Notes: generated by a model from the letters alone, not told the origin. A stretch of 64,000 nucleotides of DNA from Enemella evansiae (GCF_002250705.1 NZ_NMVP01000001.1:620001-684000); one strand, 5' to 3'. Positions 15,881-25,403 are shown, counted from the first letter of the stretch. Translations and numbers: made by a program.

Positions 15881-16465
15881 ATGTCGAGTGCCGAGGCAAC
15901 CGATCCCGACGAGTCGATGGCCGTCAGCGCGACGCTCAAGCTGGCGCGCACCCGACTCGGACTCTCGGTCGCCGCCCTGGCCGAGAAGTCCGGGGTGAGC
16001 ATGGGCCAGATCTCCCAGCTCGAACGCGGCCGGGCCAATCCGTCGCTGCGTACGCTGACCAAGCTCGCCCGGGCGGTCGGCGTACCGCTCACCCAACTGC
16101 TCTCCGGTGCGCGCCCCACCAAGGTCACCTTCGTCGCCGCCGGCGCCGGGATCGACCTGCCCCACCACGAGAACTCTCCCGGTTATCGCCGCGAGCTGCT
16201 GACACCGTCCTGGCTCACCGACCTGCAGGTGATCCGCACCGAGCTGCCCTCGGGTTACAGCAACGAGGGGTTGGCCTACCGGCATCTCGGGTATGAATCG
16301 GTCACGGTGCTGTCCGGTCGGCTGCGCGTCGTCGTCGGATCGGATGCGTTCGTCCTGCAGACCGGTGACACCGTCAGTTACGAGTGTTCGGAGCCGCACT
16401 GGTGGGTCAACGAGAACCGGGGCACCACGGTGGTGCTCGGGTCGGTCATCCCGGTGTCGTCCTGA
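15881..16465 (+). CDS. XRE-cupin transcriptional regulator
   Basis: A 194-residue regulator with an N-terminal XRE/Cro-type HTH (about residues 18-72; LARTRLGLSVAALAEKSGVSMGQISQLERG) and a C-terminal cupin_2 barrel (about 115-185; YESVTVLSGRLRVVVGSDAFVLQTGDTVSYECSEPHWW). Members sense amino acids, polyamines or related metabolites through the cupin. It stands between the amino-acid ABC system and the peptide ABC operon and could control either. The predicted start is leaderless. Ligand and target not shown by sequence. Confidence 0.85.
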   Translation: MSSAEATDPDESMAVSATLKLARTRLGLSVAALAEKSGVSMGQISQLERGRANPSLRTLTKLARAVGVPLTQLLSGARPTKVTFVAAGAGIDLPHHENSPGYRRELLTPSWLTDLQVIRTELPSGYSNEGLAYRHLGYESVTVLSGRLRVVVGSDAFVLQTGDTVSYECSEPHWWVNENRGTTVVLGSVIPVSS

Positions 16466-16543
16466 CCGGCGTCTCATTCCTGACGGCCCGCCGCTTCCCC
16501 TCCCACCACACGGGCCATAGTGTGCTTAAAGTGAATGACTGAG

Positions 16544-16553
16544 CAATATATTG
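16544..16553 (+). promoter_or_regulatory. AT-rich palindrome / -10 region before the peptide ABC operon
   Basis: CAATATATTG is a perfect 10-bp palindrome containing TATATT (16547-16552), the best -10 candidate in the 119-bp gap before the binding-protein gene at 16585. The surrounding CTTAAAGTGAATGACTGAG is strikingly AT-rich for this genome. A -35 box is not clear. Confidence 0.45.
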
Positions 16554-16584
16554 AAGCCAGGAGCGCAGCAAAGGGTGGTTTGCC

Positions 16585-18126
16585 ATGGCTGATCTGTCTC
16601 GTCGAGTATTCCTCGCCTCCTCGGTCGGTGTGATCGCCGGCATCGCCGCCGGATGTTCCACCGGGGAGAGCGTCCAGGTGCCCGGTGGCGGTGCCGGTGG
16701 GCAGGGCCCGCAGGGTGCGCTGATCGCCGCGATCAGTGGCGAACCGGACAAACTGGATCCCAACTCGACCACCTCCTACAACTCCTTCCAGGTGTTGGAG
16801 AACGTCTTCGACACCCTGGTGGAACCGGACGAGAACCTCGTCATGAAGGGCGCGCTGGCCGAGCGCTGGGAGAACAGTCCCGATCAGCTCACCTGGACCT
16901 TCTTCCTGCGCGACGGCGTCCAGTGGCACGATGGCAGTCCGTTCACCGCCAAGGATGTGGTCTACACCTACCAGCGGCTGCTGGGGCAGAAGCTGTCCAA
17001 CTCCTGGCGCTTGTCGGCGGTCACCGATGTGTCGGCCCCCGACGAGCGGACCGTGGTCATCAAGGTCAAGTCTCCCTCCCCCAACCTGCTGGCCAATCTC
17101 GGCAGCTTCAAGGGACTGGCGATCGTCCAGCAGGCCAACGTCGAATCCGGTGCCATCAACACCAAACCGATCGGCACCGGCCCGTTCAAGCTGGACAGCT
17201 ACACCCAGGGTGACACCATCCAGCTCAGCGCCAACGAGAACTACTACGGCGGTGCGCCGAAGGTGCCCGGGGTCACCTTCCGCTTCATCAGCGAGTCCTC
17301 CACCGCGCTCGCCGCGCTGAAGTCGGGCGAGATCCAGTGGACCGATGTGGTGCCGCCGCAGCAGGTCGACGCGCTCGCCGCCGACCGGAGTGTCGTCCTC
17401 GGCCAGGCAGGTTCCAACGACTACTGGTATCTGGCGGCCAACGAGGCCAAGGCACCCTGGCGGGATGTGAAGGTGCGCCAGGCGCTCGCCTTCGCGATCG
17501 ACCGGGCCGCGATCACCCAGGCGGCCAAGTACGGCAAGGCGACGGTGAACCAGCTCGCGATCCCGAAGTCCAGCGAGTTCTTCGTCGAGTACGCCCCCTA
17601 CACCACCGATGTCGCGAAGGCGAAGGCCCTGATGGCCGAGGCCGGCGTACCGAATGCCACCATGCAGTTCCTTGCCACCAGTGAATATCCGGAGACCGTG
17701 ACGATCGGCCAGCTGCTCGCCGACCAGCTCAAGCAGATCGGTGTCACCGTCGAGATCAAGACCGTCGACTTCTCCACCTTCCTCGACGAGCAGGGCAAGG
17801 GGAACTTCGATCTGCTGATGATGGGCTGGCTCGGCAACATCGATCCCGACGACTTCTACTACGGCCAGCACCACACCGACGGTGCGAACAACTACCAGAA
17901 GTATTCGAATCCGGCGGTGGACGCCCTGCTCGAACAGGGCCGCACCGAGATCGACAAGGCCAAGCGGAAGGACATCTACGCCCAGGCAGCGAAGACGATC
18001 GCCGACGAGGGCAGCTACATCTACCTCTACAACCCCGAAGTGATCCAGGCGTCCTCGCCGCGTCTGCAGGGTTACACCGTGCGCGGCGATCGCGCGATCC
18101 GGTTCCGGACCGCGTCGCTGAGCTGA
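16585..18126 (+). CDS. Peptide/nickel-type ABC transporter substrate-binding lipoprotein (family 5)
   Basis: A 513-residue extracytoplasmic binding protein of the DppA/OppA family. The N-terminus has both a twin-arginine motif (SRRVFLASS, residues 5-13) and a lipobox (AAGC, Cys at about 24), so it is probably a Tat-exported lipoprotein. Family signatures include GTGPFKLDSYTQGD, AFAIDRAAI and MMGWLGNIDPDDFYYGQHHTDG. First gene of a five-gene operon encoding a complete importer. The substrate (oligopeptide, nickel chelate or sugar) is not defined by sequence. Confidence 0.9.
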   Translation: MADLSRRVFLASSVGVIAGIAAGCSTGESVQVPGGGAGGQGPQGALIAAISGEPDKLDPNSTTSYNSFQVLENVFDTLVEPDENLVMKGALAERWENSPDQLTWTFFLRDGVQWHDGSPFTAKDVVYTYQRLLGQKLSNSWRLSAVTDVSAPDERTVVIKVKSPSPNLLANLGSFKGLAIVQQANVESGAINTKPIGTGPFKLDSYTQGDTIQLSANENYYGGAPKVPGVTFRFISESSTALAALKSGEIQWTDVVPPQQVDALAADRSVVLGQAGSNDYWYLAANEAKAPWRDVKVRQALAFAIDRAAITQAAKYGKATVNQLAIPKSSEFFVEYAPYTTDVAKAKALMAEAGVPNATMQFLATSEYPETVTIGQLLADQLKQIGVTVEIKTVDFSTFLDEQGKGNFDLLMMGWLGNIDPDDFYYGQHHTDGANNYQKYSNPAVDALLEQGRTEIDKAKRKDIYAQAAKTIADEGSYIYLYNPEVIQASSPRLQGYTVRGDRAIRFRTASLS

Positions 18127-18144
18127 CCGCGAAGGCGCCCTGCG

Positions 18145-19080
18145 GTGTTCATCCTCAAACGGTTGCTGCATGCACTCCTGGTGCTGCTGGGAGTGAGCGT
18201 GGTGGTGTTCGCGCTGATCCACCTGGTACCGGGTGATCCGGTCCGGCTCGCCCTCGGCACGCGTTTCGACCAGGCCAGTTACGATGCGCTGCGACGCGCC
18301 TCCGGATTGGACCAACCCCTGCTGCAGCAGTACTTCTCCTACATCGGCAAGGCCGCCACCGGCAATCTCGGGGTCAGTTTCCGCTCGGGCCAACCGGTCA
18401 CCGTGCTGCTGCTCGGCCGGCTCGGCGCGACCGCCTCGTTGGCGATCACCGCGATCATCATCGCCCTGCTGATCGCCTTCCCGCTCGGTACGCTGGCGGC
18501 CCTGCACCGCGGCAAGCCGATCGACATGATCAGCCGTTTCTTCAGCCAGGTAGGGGTTTCGGTGCCGGACTTCTGGCTGGGCATCCTGCTCATCCTGGTG
18601 TTCAGCAGCACCCTCGGCTGGTTCTCCTCCAGCGGTTACGTGCCCATCACCCAGGATCCGGTCGCCTGGGCACGCAGCGTGCTGCTGCCGGCGATCACCG
18701 TCGGCACCGGCTCGGGCGCCATCCTGACCCGATACGTCAGATCCTCGGTGCTGGAGACGCTGGGCGCCGACCACGTCCGCACCGCCCGTTCGGAGGGGCT
18801 GCGCGAACGCACCGTGCTGTTCGGCCACATCCTGCGCAACGCCCTGGTGCCGGTGATCACCGTCGGCGGCACCCAGCTCGCCACCCTGCTCGGCGGGGTC
18901 GTGGTCGTCGAGGTGGTGTTCGCCTGGCCCGGTCTCGGGCGGCTGGTCTATGACTCGGTCGCGGCCCGCGACTATCCGGTGATCCAGGGTGCGGTGCTGC
19001 TCATCGCCACCTTGTTCCTGGTGATCAGCTTCCTCGTCGACGTCCTCTACTGGCGGGTCGATCGGAGGATCGCCCTGTGA
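18145..19080 (+). CDS. ABC transporter permease, DppB type
   Basis: A 311-residue inner-membrane permease with six predicted helices. The N-terminal signature MFILKRLLHALLVLLGVSVVVF and the coupling loop DHVRTARSEGLRERTVLFGHILRNALVPVIT are standard for the first permease of peptide/nickel importers. GTG start 18 bp after the binding-protein stop; overlaps the second permease by four bases (GTGA). Confidence 0.92.
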   Translation: MFILKRLLHALLVLLGVSVVVFALIHLVPGDPVRLALGTRFDQASYDALRRASGLDQPLLQQYFSYIGKAATGNLGVSFRSGQPVTVLLLGRLGATASLAITAIIIALLIAFPLGTLAALHRGKPIDMISRFFSQVGVSVPDFWLGILLILVFSSTLGWFSSSGYVPITQDPVAWARSVLLPAITVGTGSGAILTRYVRSSVLETLGADHVRTARSEGLRERTVLFGHILRNALVPVITVGGTQLATLLGGVVVVEVVFAWPGLGRLVYDSVAARDYPVIQGAVLLIATLFLVISFLVDVLYWRVDRRIAL

Positions 19081-19922
19081 GCGGGGGTGTGCGTCGGATG
19101 CTGCGCAATCCGGTCGTGGTGGGCTGCCTGATCGTGTTGCTGGCACTGGTGATCGGGGCCCTGTTCGGCGGCTACCTGACCCCCTACGGTCCCAATGAGA
19201 CCGACATCCCCGCCGCCCTGCAGGGACCGAGCGCGGCGCACTGGTTCGGCACCGACGAACTCGGCCGGGACGTGTTCACCCGGGTGATCGTCTCCTGCGG
19301 CGCCACCCTCAAGGTGAGCGTGCTGTCGGTCGCGATCTCGGTGCTGCTCGGCGTCCCGCTCGGACTCTTCGCCGGTTATCTCCGCGGGGCGGTGGACAGC
19401 ACCATCATGCGGCTGGTCGATGTGATGTTCGCCTTCCCGGTGATGCTGCTCGCCATCGCGATCGTGGCCGTCCTCGGCCCCGGATTGAACACCGCGATCA
19501 TCGCCATCGGCGTCGTCTACACCCCGATCTTCGCCCGCGTCACCCGCGGCAGTGTGCTGCAGATCCGCGAGGAGCCCTTCATCCGGGCCCAGCAGGCGCT
19601 CGGGGCCGGCAGCCTGCGGATCCTGTGGCGGCACGTGCTGCCGAACGTCAGCGCCCCGATCATCGTGCAGACCTCGCTGTCGTTCGCGTTCGCGATCCTG
19701 TCCGAGGCCGCGCTGTCCTTCCTGGGCCTCGGCGTGCAGCCACCGGCGCCGTCCTGGGGCCGGATGCTCTTCGACGCCAAGGGATTCTTCAACATCGCGC
19801 CCTGGCTGGCGATCTTCCCCGGCCTGGCGATCTTCGTCACCGTGCTGGCGTTCAACCTGCTCGGCGATTCACTGCGGGACGCGCTGGATCCGCGATTCGT
19901 GAGCGCGAAGGAGGCCGCATGA
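19077..19922 (+). CDS. ABC transporter permease, DppC type
   Basis: A 281-residue second permease with six predicted helices. It carries the family's HWFGTDELGRDVFTRV segment (residues 57-72), the coupling loop EEPFIRAQQALGAGSLRILWRHVLPN and the closing NLLGDSLRDALDPR. GTG start overlapping the previous stop (GTGA); its own stop overlaps the ATPase gene (ATGA). It pairs with the DppB-type protein as a heterodimer. Confidence 0.92.
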   Translation: MSGGVRRMLRNPVVVGCLIVLLALVIGALFGGYLTPYGPNETDIPAALQGPSAAHWFGTDELGRDVFTRVIVSCGATLKVSVLSVAISVLLGVPLGLFAGYLRGAVDSTIMRLVDVMFAFPVMLLAIAIVAVLGPGLNTAIIAIGVVYTPIFARVTRGSVLQIREEPFIRAQQALGAGSLRILWRHVLPNVSAPIIVQTSLSFAFAILSEAALSFLGLGVQPPAPSWGRMLFDAKGFFNIAPWLAIFPGLAIFVTVLAFNLLGDSLRDALDPRFVSAKEAA

Positions 19923-20917
19923 CTCCGTTGTTCGCCCTCGACGATCTGACCGTGCGCATCGGCCCGGCGCAGATCGTCTCCGGGGTCAGCTGGTCGGTCG
20001 AACCCGGGCAGACCCTCGGCATCGTCGGCGAGTCCGGATCGGGCAAGTCGATGTCGGTGCTGGCGGCCACCGGCCTGGTCCCCCGCCCGCCGGCGGTCAT
20101 CGGCGGCCGTGCCCTGCTCGGTGCCGGTGAGCAGCAACTCGACCTGCTGTCGATGAGCGCGCGCCAGCTGCAGCAGGTCCGCGGCCGTCGGATCGGTTTC
20201 GTCTTCCAGGACCCGGCCAGCTCGCTGAACCCGCTGTTGACGGTGGAGAAGCTGCTCTCCGAACCGATGCGCGCCCACCTCGACCTGGACCGGACCGCGC
20301 TGCGCCGGCGGGCCCTGGAGCTGCTCGAACTGGTCGGCATCCCCGACCCCGAGCGACGGCTGAAAGCGTACCCACATGAGCTTTCCGGCGGGATGCGGCA
20401 ACGGGTGATGATCGCGATCGCGCTGAGCTGCGACCCGGAGGTGCTGATCGCCGACGAGCCGACGACCGCCCTCGATGTCACCATCCAGGCGCAGATCATC
20501 AGCGTCGTCAGGGATCTGCAGGAACGCCTGGGCACCGCGGTGGTCTGGATCAGCCACGACCTCGGCGTGATCGGCGGGATCGCCGACAACGTGGTGGTCT
20601 GCTATGGCGGTCAGGTCGTCGAAGAGGCGCCCATGGATGTGCTCTATCGACGCCACCGGCATCCCTACACCCGTGGTCTGTTCGCCGCCCGGCCGACGCT
20701 GGGTGAGTTCGACCAGCCGCTGTCCACCATTCCCGGATCACCGCCGGATCCCAGGAACCTGCCGCCCGGCTGCATCTTCTGGGACCGCTGCGAGGTGCGC
20801 ACCGATCCGAGCTGTGAGACCGAGCGCCCCGCACTGGTCGAGGTCGCCCCGGACCACCGGGTACGGACCCGCTGCGTCCTCCCCGACCTCGGGCCGATGA
20901 GCGGAGGTGCCGGATGA
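19919..20917 (+). CDS. ABC transporter ATP-binding protein, DppD type
   Basis: A 332-residue ATPase with Walker A GESGSGKS, signature [10 protein letters not shown] and Walker [14 protein letters not shown], plus the C-terminal oligopeptide extension ending in a cysteine cluster ([15 protein letters not shown], then C in TRCVLP), the place where peptide/nickel ATPases often bind an Fe-S cluster. ATG 19919 overlaps the permease stop; the open frame extends further upstream only inside the permease gene. It is coupled to the DppF-type partner by ATGA. Confidence 0.92.
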   Translation: MTPLFALDDLTVRIGPAQIVSGVSWSVEPGQTLGIVGESGSGKSMSVLAATGLVPRPPAVIGGRALLGAGEQQLDLLSMSARQLQQVRGRRIGFVFQDPASSLNPLLTVEKLLSEPMRAHLDLDRTALRRRALELLELVGIPDPERRLKAYPHELSGGMRQRVMIAIALSCDPEVLIADEPTTALDVTIQAQIISVVRDLQERLGTAVVWISHDLGVIGGIADNVVVCYGGQVVEEAPMDVLYRRHRHPYTRGLFAARPTLGEFDQPLSTIPGSPPDPRNLPPGCIFWDRCEVRTDPSCETERPALVEVAPDHRVRTRCVLPDLGPMSGGAG

Positions 20918-21924
20918 GCGAGGATCGGAAAACCCTGCTGGAGGTACGGAATCTGCAGATCCAGTTCCCGGTCCGCCTCGGCGACCTGTCGGTACGCCAG
21001 GCGCTGCGCGGTCGGCGGGAGCGACCGGTGGTGCACGCGGTGGAGGATGTCAGCTTCACCATCGCAGCGGGTGAGACCCTCGGGCTGGTCGGCGAATCCG
21101 GTTCGGGCAAGTCGACCATCGGCAACGCGCTGATGCGGCTCGTGGAGGCCACCTCGGGAGAGATCACCCTCGACGGGATCGACGTCCGCGCCGCCAGCGG
21201 CGCCGAGCTGCGCCGGGTCCGGCGTACCGTCGCGATGGTCTTCCAGGACCCGCTGACCTCCCTCGACCCGCGCCGCACCATCCGGCGGGCCCTGCTCGAT
21301 CCGCTGGAGATCCACGGCCTGCATCCGGGTGACCGCGATGCGCGGGTGCGGGAGCTGATGGGCCTGGTCGGCCTGCCCGAGGGGCTGCTGGACCGTTACC
21401 CGCACCAGCTCTCCGGCGGCCAGCGGCAGCGGGTCTGCATCGGTCGTGCACTGGCCGTGGAACCGAAGCTGATCATCCTGGACGAGGCCACCGCCTCGCT
21501 CGATGTCAGTGTGCAGGCACAGATCCTCAACCTGCTGAAACGGTTGCAGGCCGAGCTCGGACTCTCCTACCTGTTCATCGCCCACGATCTCGCCGCGGTG
21601 GAATACATGAGCCACGAGGTGCTCGTCCTCTATCTGGGCCGTGCCATGGAGCGGGCCACCCGTGGTGAGCTCTACGCCGACCCTGCGCATCCCTATTCGT
21701 CGGCGCTGCTGTCGGCGATCCCGGAGGTCGATCCGGAGGCCGAACGCAACCGCGCGCGCACGGTGCTGGTCGGTGATGTGCCGTCGCCGGTGAACCCGCC
21801 GAGTGGCTGCGTGTTCCGCACCCGCTGCCCGATCGCGATCGACGACTGTGCGGCCGCGATCCCTGACCCGGTGGAGCTTTCGGCCACCCACCGGGCCGCG
21901 TGCATCCGGATCAGCCGACGCTGA
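20914..21924 (+). CDS. ABC transporter ATP-binding protein, DppF type
   Basis: A 336-residue second ATPase of the importer. Walker [10 protein letters not shown], signature [10 protein letters not shown], Walker [14 protein letters not shown] and the C-terminal oligopeptide domain with [19 protein letters not shown] short insertion near the N-terminus ([18 protein letters not shown]) is longer than in many homologues. Its 3' end overlaps that of the convergent APC permease by 14 bp, so the two transcripts must be antisense at their ends. Confidence 0.92.
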   Translation: MSEDRKTLLEVRNLQIQFPVRLGDLSVRQALRGRRERPVVHAVEDVSFTIAAGETLGLVGESGSGKSTIGNALMRLVEATSGEITLDGIDVRAASGAELRRVRRTVAMVFQDPLTSLDPRRTIRRALLDPLEIHGLHPGDRDARVRELMGLVGLPEGLLDRYPHQLSGGQRQRVCIGRALAVEPKLIILDEATASLDVSVQAQILNLLKRLQAELGLSYLFIAHDLAAVEYMSHEVLVLYLGRAMERATRGELYADPAHPYSSALLSAIPEVDPEAERNRARTVLVGDVPSPVNPPSGCVFRTRCPIAIDDCAAAIPDPVELSATHRAACIRISRR

Positions 21925-23380
21925 CGCGCTCGGCCTGGCGGTGCTCCTCGGCCACCTGGCGGCGGAACTCCGCGCGCTGGGCGCGATGATCGGGCGTACG
22001 CCGAACCACCAGATAACCGACGGTGACCAGCACGAACCAGACCGGGGTCGCCAACAGACCGGCCAGCGTGTCCGGGTCACCGGTGAACGCCCAGATCAGG
22101 AAGCCGAAGAAGGCGAACACCACCCACGGCATCACCGTGCCCAGCGGCATCCGGAACCGGCTTGCGGCATGGTCCTGCGGGCGCCGGCGGCGATACACCA
22201 GATAGCTGGCCAGGATCATCGTCCACACGAACATGAAGCAGAGCGAGGAAACCGTGGTCACCACCGAGAATCCGGCCGACTCCCCCAGCCCGGAGGCGAG
22301 CAGCACCACCGAGGACAGCAGCACCACGGCGGTGAGGAACAGCGCGTTGCGGGGCACGTGCCGGCTGGACAGTCGCGCGAACATCCGCGGCGCGTCGTTC
22401 TGGGTGGCCAGCCCATAGACCATCCGCGAGGTCGAATAGATGCCGGAGTTGGCCGAGGACATCGCCGAGGTGAGAACGACCAGGTTGACCACGGCCGCGG
22501 CGGCCGGTAGCCCCGCGGCATCGAAGACCTGGATGAACGGTGAGTTGTCGGCGTCGTAGGTGGTCCACGGCATCACCGACATCAGCACCACCAGCGAACC
22601 GATGTAGAACAGCAGGATCCGGATCGGGATCGAACGCACCGCACGCGGCAGGTTGGTGTCCGGGTCCTTGGTCTCGGCCGCCGTCGTGCCGACCAGTTCG
22701 ATCCCGACGAAGGCGAAGGTGGCGATCTGGAAGGCCGCGACGAAGCCCAGGAACCCCTTGGCGAAGAAGCCGCCGGCGTCCCACAGGTGGGTGAAGCTGG
22801 CGGTGCCCTGCGCGGAGGTGAAACCGGAGAGGATCAGCACCACACCGACCACGATGAGCGCCAGGATCGCGACGATCTTGACCATCGCGAACCAGAACTC
22901 GGTCTCCCCGAATGCCCGCACCGTCGGCAGATTCAGCCCGATCAGCGCGGCGATCACCAGCAGCGCGATCACCGGGGTCGACCAGGGCGGCAGGTTCGGC
23001 AGCAGATGGGTGACATAGACCGATGCGATCACGATCACATCGGCGACCGCGGTCACCACCCAGCAGAACCAGTAGGTCCATCCGGTGAAGAACGCGGCCC
23101 AGGGGCCGAGCAGGTCGCCGGTGAAGTCGGCGAAGTTCCGGTACTCCTTGCGGGACAACAGGATCTCCCCCATCGCCCGCATCACGAAGTACAACATGAA
23201 GCCGATGATCAGATAGACCAGCAGCACCGACGGGCCGGCGACCGAGATCGTCTTGCCCGAGCCCATGAACAGGCCGGTGCCGATGGCACCACCGATCGCG
23301 ATCAGCTGGATGTGCCGGTTGCCGAGGGCGCGTTCGAGCTTCGGCGATTCGGGGTGCTCGGGGATGGCGGGAGATTTCAT
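21911..23380 (-). CDS. Amino-acid permease, APC superfamily (CycA/AAT type)
   Basis: A 489-residue proton-coupled amino-acid transporter with 12 predicted helices. The AAT-family entry motif IQLIAIGGAIGTGLFMGSG (residues 25-43) and FVGIELVGTTAAETKDPDTNLPRAV are clear; the sequence is closest in style to D-Ser/D-Ala/Gly (CycA) or aromatic permeases. ATG 23380 (MKSPAIPEHPESPKLERAL) is chosen; in-frame upstream residues to 23563 are basic and unlike the family. Its stop lies inside the convergent dppF-type gene (14-bp overlap). Confidence 0.9.
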   Translation of the reverse strand: MKSPAIPEHPESPKLERALGNRHIQLIAIGGAIGTGLFMGSGKTISVAGPSVLLVYLIIGFMLYFVMRAMGEILLSRKEYRNFADFTGDLLGPWAAFFTGWTYWFCWVVTAVADVIVIASVYVTHLLPNLPPWSTPVIALLVIAALIGLNLPTVRAFGETEFWFAMVKIVAILALIVVGVVLILSGFTSAQGTASFTHLWDAGGFFAKGFLGFVAAFQIATFAFVGIELVGTTAAETKDPDTNLPRAVRSIPIRILLFYIGSLVVLMSVMPWTTYDADNSPFIQVFDAAGLPAAAAVVNLVVLTSAMSSANSGIYSTSRMVYGLATQNDAPRMFARLSSRHVPRNALFLTAVVLLSSVVLLASGLGESAGFSVVTTVSSLCFMFVWTMILASYLVYRRRRPQDHAASRFRMPLGTVMPWVVFAFFGFLIWAFTGDPDTLAGLLATPVWFVLVTVGYLVVRRTPDHRAQRAEFRRQVAEEHRQAERVSVG

Positions 23381-23462
23381 CAGGTGGCACCTTAGTGAGA
23401 AGTTCCCACAGAGAGCGGGAAATTCCGCCCGCGTGTACGCGTCCGGCTTTGGCGGCAGCGGC

Positions 23463-24683
23463 ATGATGGATGCCGTGACCGCCGCCATGCTCGTCGACCT
23501 GACCCTGGTCCTGTTGCTGGTCATCCAGGTGCTGATCGGATGGCAGCGGGGACTGGTCAGCACGGTGTTCGGGGTGATCGGTTATCTGGGCGGCGCGGTG
23601 CTGGCCCTGTGGGGGCTGTCCTCGCTGCTGGCGCTCACCTCGATCGGGCCGGACTCGACGGCCCGGGCGATCATCATGCTGGTGGGTGTGCTCGGCCTGG
23701 CCTCTGCCCTGCACGGTCTGACCGCCCAGCTCGGTACCCGGCTGATGGCCAGGCGCCGCGCCGACGGCGGCGGCCAACTGGATTCGGCCGGCGGGGCCGT
23801 GGTGAACGTGCTGGTCACCGCCATTGTGATCGGACTCGTCGGGATGGCGCTGCTCCCGGTCGTACCGGACGCCTGGCGGCGTACCCTCAACGATTCCCGG
23901 GTGGTCACCGCGACGACCGATCGGATGCCGCCCGAGGTCGTCACCGCCACCTCCGAACTCACCCGCGCCCTCTATGACGCCGGTTTCCCGCCGGTCTTCG
24001 GCAACCCGCTGGACGAACCGCGGATGGAGGCGGCCGCTCCCGATGACGGCGCGGTCACCACGCCCGGCATCCAGCGTGCGGCGGCCAGCGTGGTGAAGAT
24101 CCGGGCCTCGATACCGGGCTGCAATCGGGTCGCCGAGGGCTCCGGCTGGGTGGCGCAGCCGCGCCGGGTGGTCACCAATGCCCACGTGATCGCCGGTGCC
24201 GACCGGATCACCCTGCAGGTCGGCGGCACCGGGGCCCGGTTGCCGGCCACCGTGATCCAGTTCGACCCGAATCGCGACCTGGCGGTGCTCGACGTCCCCA
24301 GCCTGCGGGCGCCGGCACTGCAGACCGCACCGGCGCTGGAGAACGGCACGTCGACGGTGGTGGCCGGGTTCCCGCTGGACGGCCCCTATGACCTGGAGCC
24401 GGCGCGGATCCGGGGCACGGTGCACGCCACCGGGCGCGACATCTATGGTTCGTCGATGGTCACCCGGGAGATCTATTCGATCTATGCCGACGTGAACCCG
24501 GGCAACTCCGGCGGCCCACTGCTCACCGAGGACGGCCGCGTCGCCGGGACCGTCTTCGCCCGCTCCACGGTCACCCCGCAGACCGGTTTCGTGCTCACCA
24601 ACGACACCGCGGAGGCCGCGCTGACCGCCGCCAGCAGCACCAACCGGACGCCGGTCGGAACCGGCAGCTGCGCCACCGACTGA
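23463..24683 (+). CDS. MarP family membrane serine protease (CvpA-trypsin fusion)
   Basis: A 406-residue protein with four N-terminal membrane helices of CvpA type (about 8-28, 34-56, 64-84 and 112-134), followed by a periplasmic chymotrypsin-like domain. The catalytic triad is His241 (TNAHVI), Asp272 (NRDLAVL) and Ser349 (NPGNSGGP). Cys220 and a cysteine four residues from the C-terminus match the regulatory disulfide known in mycobacterial MarP. MarP supports acid and oxidative stress survival by processing envelope hydrolases. ATG 23463; 23466 is possible. It is divergent from the APC permease. Confidence 0.92.
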   Translation: MMDAVTAAMLVDLTLVLLLVIQVLIGWQRGLVSTVFGVIGYLGGAVLALWGLSSLLALTSIGPDSTARAIIMLVGVLGLASALHGLTAQLGTRLMARRRADGGGQLDSAGGAVVNVLVTAIVIGLVGMALLPVVPDAWRRTLNDSRVVTATTDRMPPEVVTATSELTRALYDAGFPPVFGNPLDEPRMEAAAPDDGAVTTPGIQRAAASVVKIRASIPGCNRVAEGSGWVAQPRRVVTNAHVIAGADRITLQVGGTGARLPATVIQFDPNRDLAVLDVPSLRAPALQTAPALENGTSTVVAGFPLDGPYDLEPARIRGTVHATGRDIYGSSMVTREIYSIYADVNPGNSGGPLLTEDGRVAGTVFARSTVTPQTGFVLTNDTAEAALTAASSTNRTPVGTGSCATD

Positions 24684-24747
24684 GCCCAGGGGTCGCGTAC
24701 CCGCCGATGTGAGATTGCCGACATCGGGCTCGTCCACCCCTTCGAGA

Positions 24748-24777
24748 ACTACATTGTGTAGTACTACGTGTCATAAT
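24748..24777 (+). promoter_or_regulatory. Overlapping GTAGT/ACTAC dyads with -10 CATAAT
   Basis: ACTAC-N5-GTAGT (24748-24762) overlaps the perfect palindrome GTAGTACTAC (24758-24767); CATAAT (24772-24777) is a plausible -10 box. The ACTAC/GTAGT words resemble BlaI/MecI-type operators (TACTACA and TGTAGTA half sites). No such regulator is in this window. The site lies 43 bp before the membrane-protein ATG at 24820. Confidence 0.5.
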
Positions 24778-24819
24778 AGACATGTCGGAGCAACCACAAC
24801 AGAATCGAAGGAACCGCTC

Positions 24820-25380
24820 ATGCGACGCAGCGCACTCGACAAGCTCATCTCCGCCGTCGGCCTCTCCCTGGCCGCGATCCTGGTGGTCGCCGGTGGGTTG
24901 CTGACCTGGGCGTCCAGCTTCGTCAATGCCCAGGTGCACGACCAGCTCGCGGCACAGCGGATCACGATGCCCTCGGGCGCCTCCCTGGAAGCGCTGCCGC
25001 CGGCCGACCGCGAGATCCTCGCCCCCTATGCGGGACAGGAGATGACCAACGGCACCCAGGCCAAGGCCTTCGCGGACAACTACATCCTCGTGCACATGAA
25101 CAAGTCCTCGGGCGATCGCACCTACGAGGAGGTGTCCGGTGAATACCAGAAGCTGCCGGACAAGACGACCGACGAGGCCAAGGCGATGGGTGAACTGCGG
25201 CAGAGCCTGTTCATGGGCAACACCCTGCGGGGCATGCTGCTCAACGCGTACGCCTTCGGAACCATGGGCATGATCGCCGGAATCGCTGCAGTGGCAGCAT
25301 TCGCGGGCGCCGTGCTGATGCTCTTCCTGTCCCTGCTCGGCTTCCGGCACGCCTCGCGTGCCGGTTCGGCAACGGTCTGA
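24820..25380 (+). CDS. Two-helix membrane protein of unknown function
   Basis: A 186-residue protein with a transmembrane helix near each end (about 12-32 and 142-172) and a ~110-residue extracytoplasmic domain between them. The layout and the segment ADNYILVHMNKSSGDRTYEEV match a widespread actinobacterial family often mis-labelled aromatic ring-opening dioxygenase LigA; nothing in it supports dioxygenase activity. ATG 24820 has GAAGGAA upstream. Transcription likely starts at the dyad-rich promoter 24748-24777 and ends at the hairpin 25404-25435. Confidence 0.7.
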   Translation: MRRSALDKLISAVGLSLAAILVVAGGLLTWASSFVNAQVHDQLAAQRITMPSGASLEALPPADREILAPYAGQEMTNGTQAKAFADNYILVHMNKSSGDRTYEEVSGEYQKLPDKTTDEAKAMGELRQSLFMGNTLRGMLLNAYAFGTMGMIAGIAAVAAFAGAVLMLFLSLLGFRHASRAGSATV

Positions 25381-25403
25381 CACGCACCTGACGGACCGTT
25401 GTT

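Noticed and set aside
16474..19146. 890-codon open frame antisense to the peptide ABC operon
   Set aside because: It mirrors well-conserved transporter genes; its His/Asp/Gln/Arg-rich translation lacks domains and is the usual by-product of high-GC coding on the other strand.
22077..24737. 886-codon minus-strand open frame across the APC permease and MarP genes
   Set aside because: Low-complexity Arg/Gly/Asp/His translation; both real genes under it have complete family motifs in other frames.
24820..25380. LigA aromatic ring-opening dioxygenase
   Set aside because: The family name circulates in databases, but the protein is a two-helix membrane protein without the dioxygenase fold or metal site.
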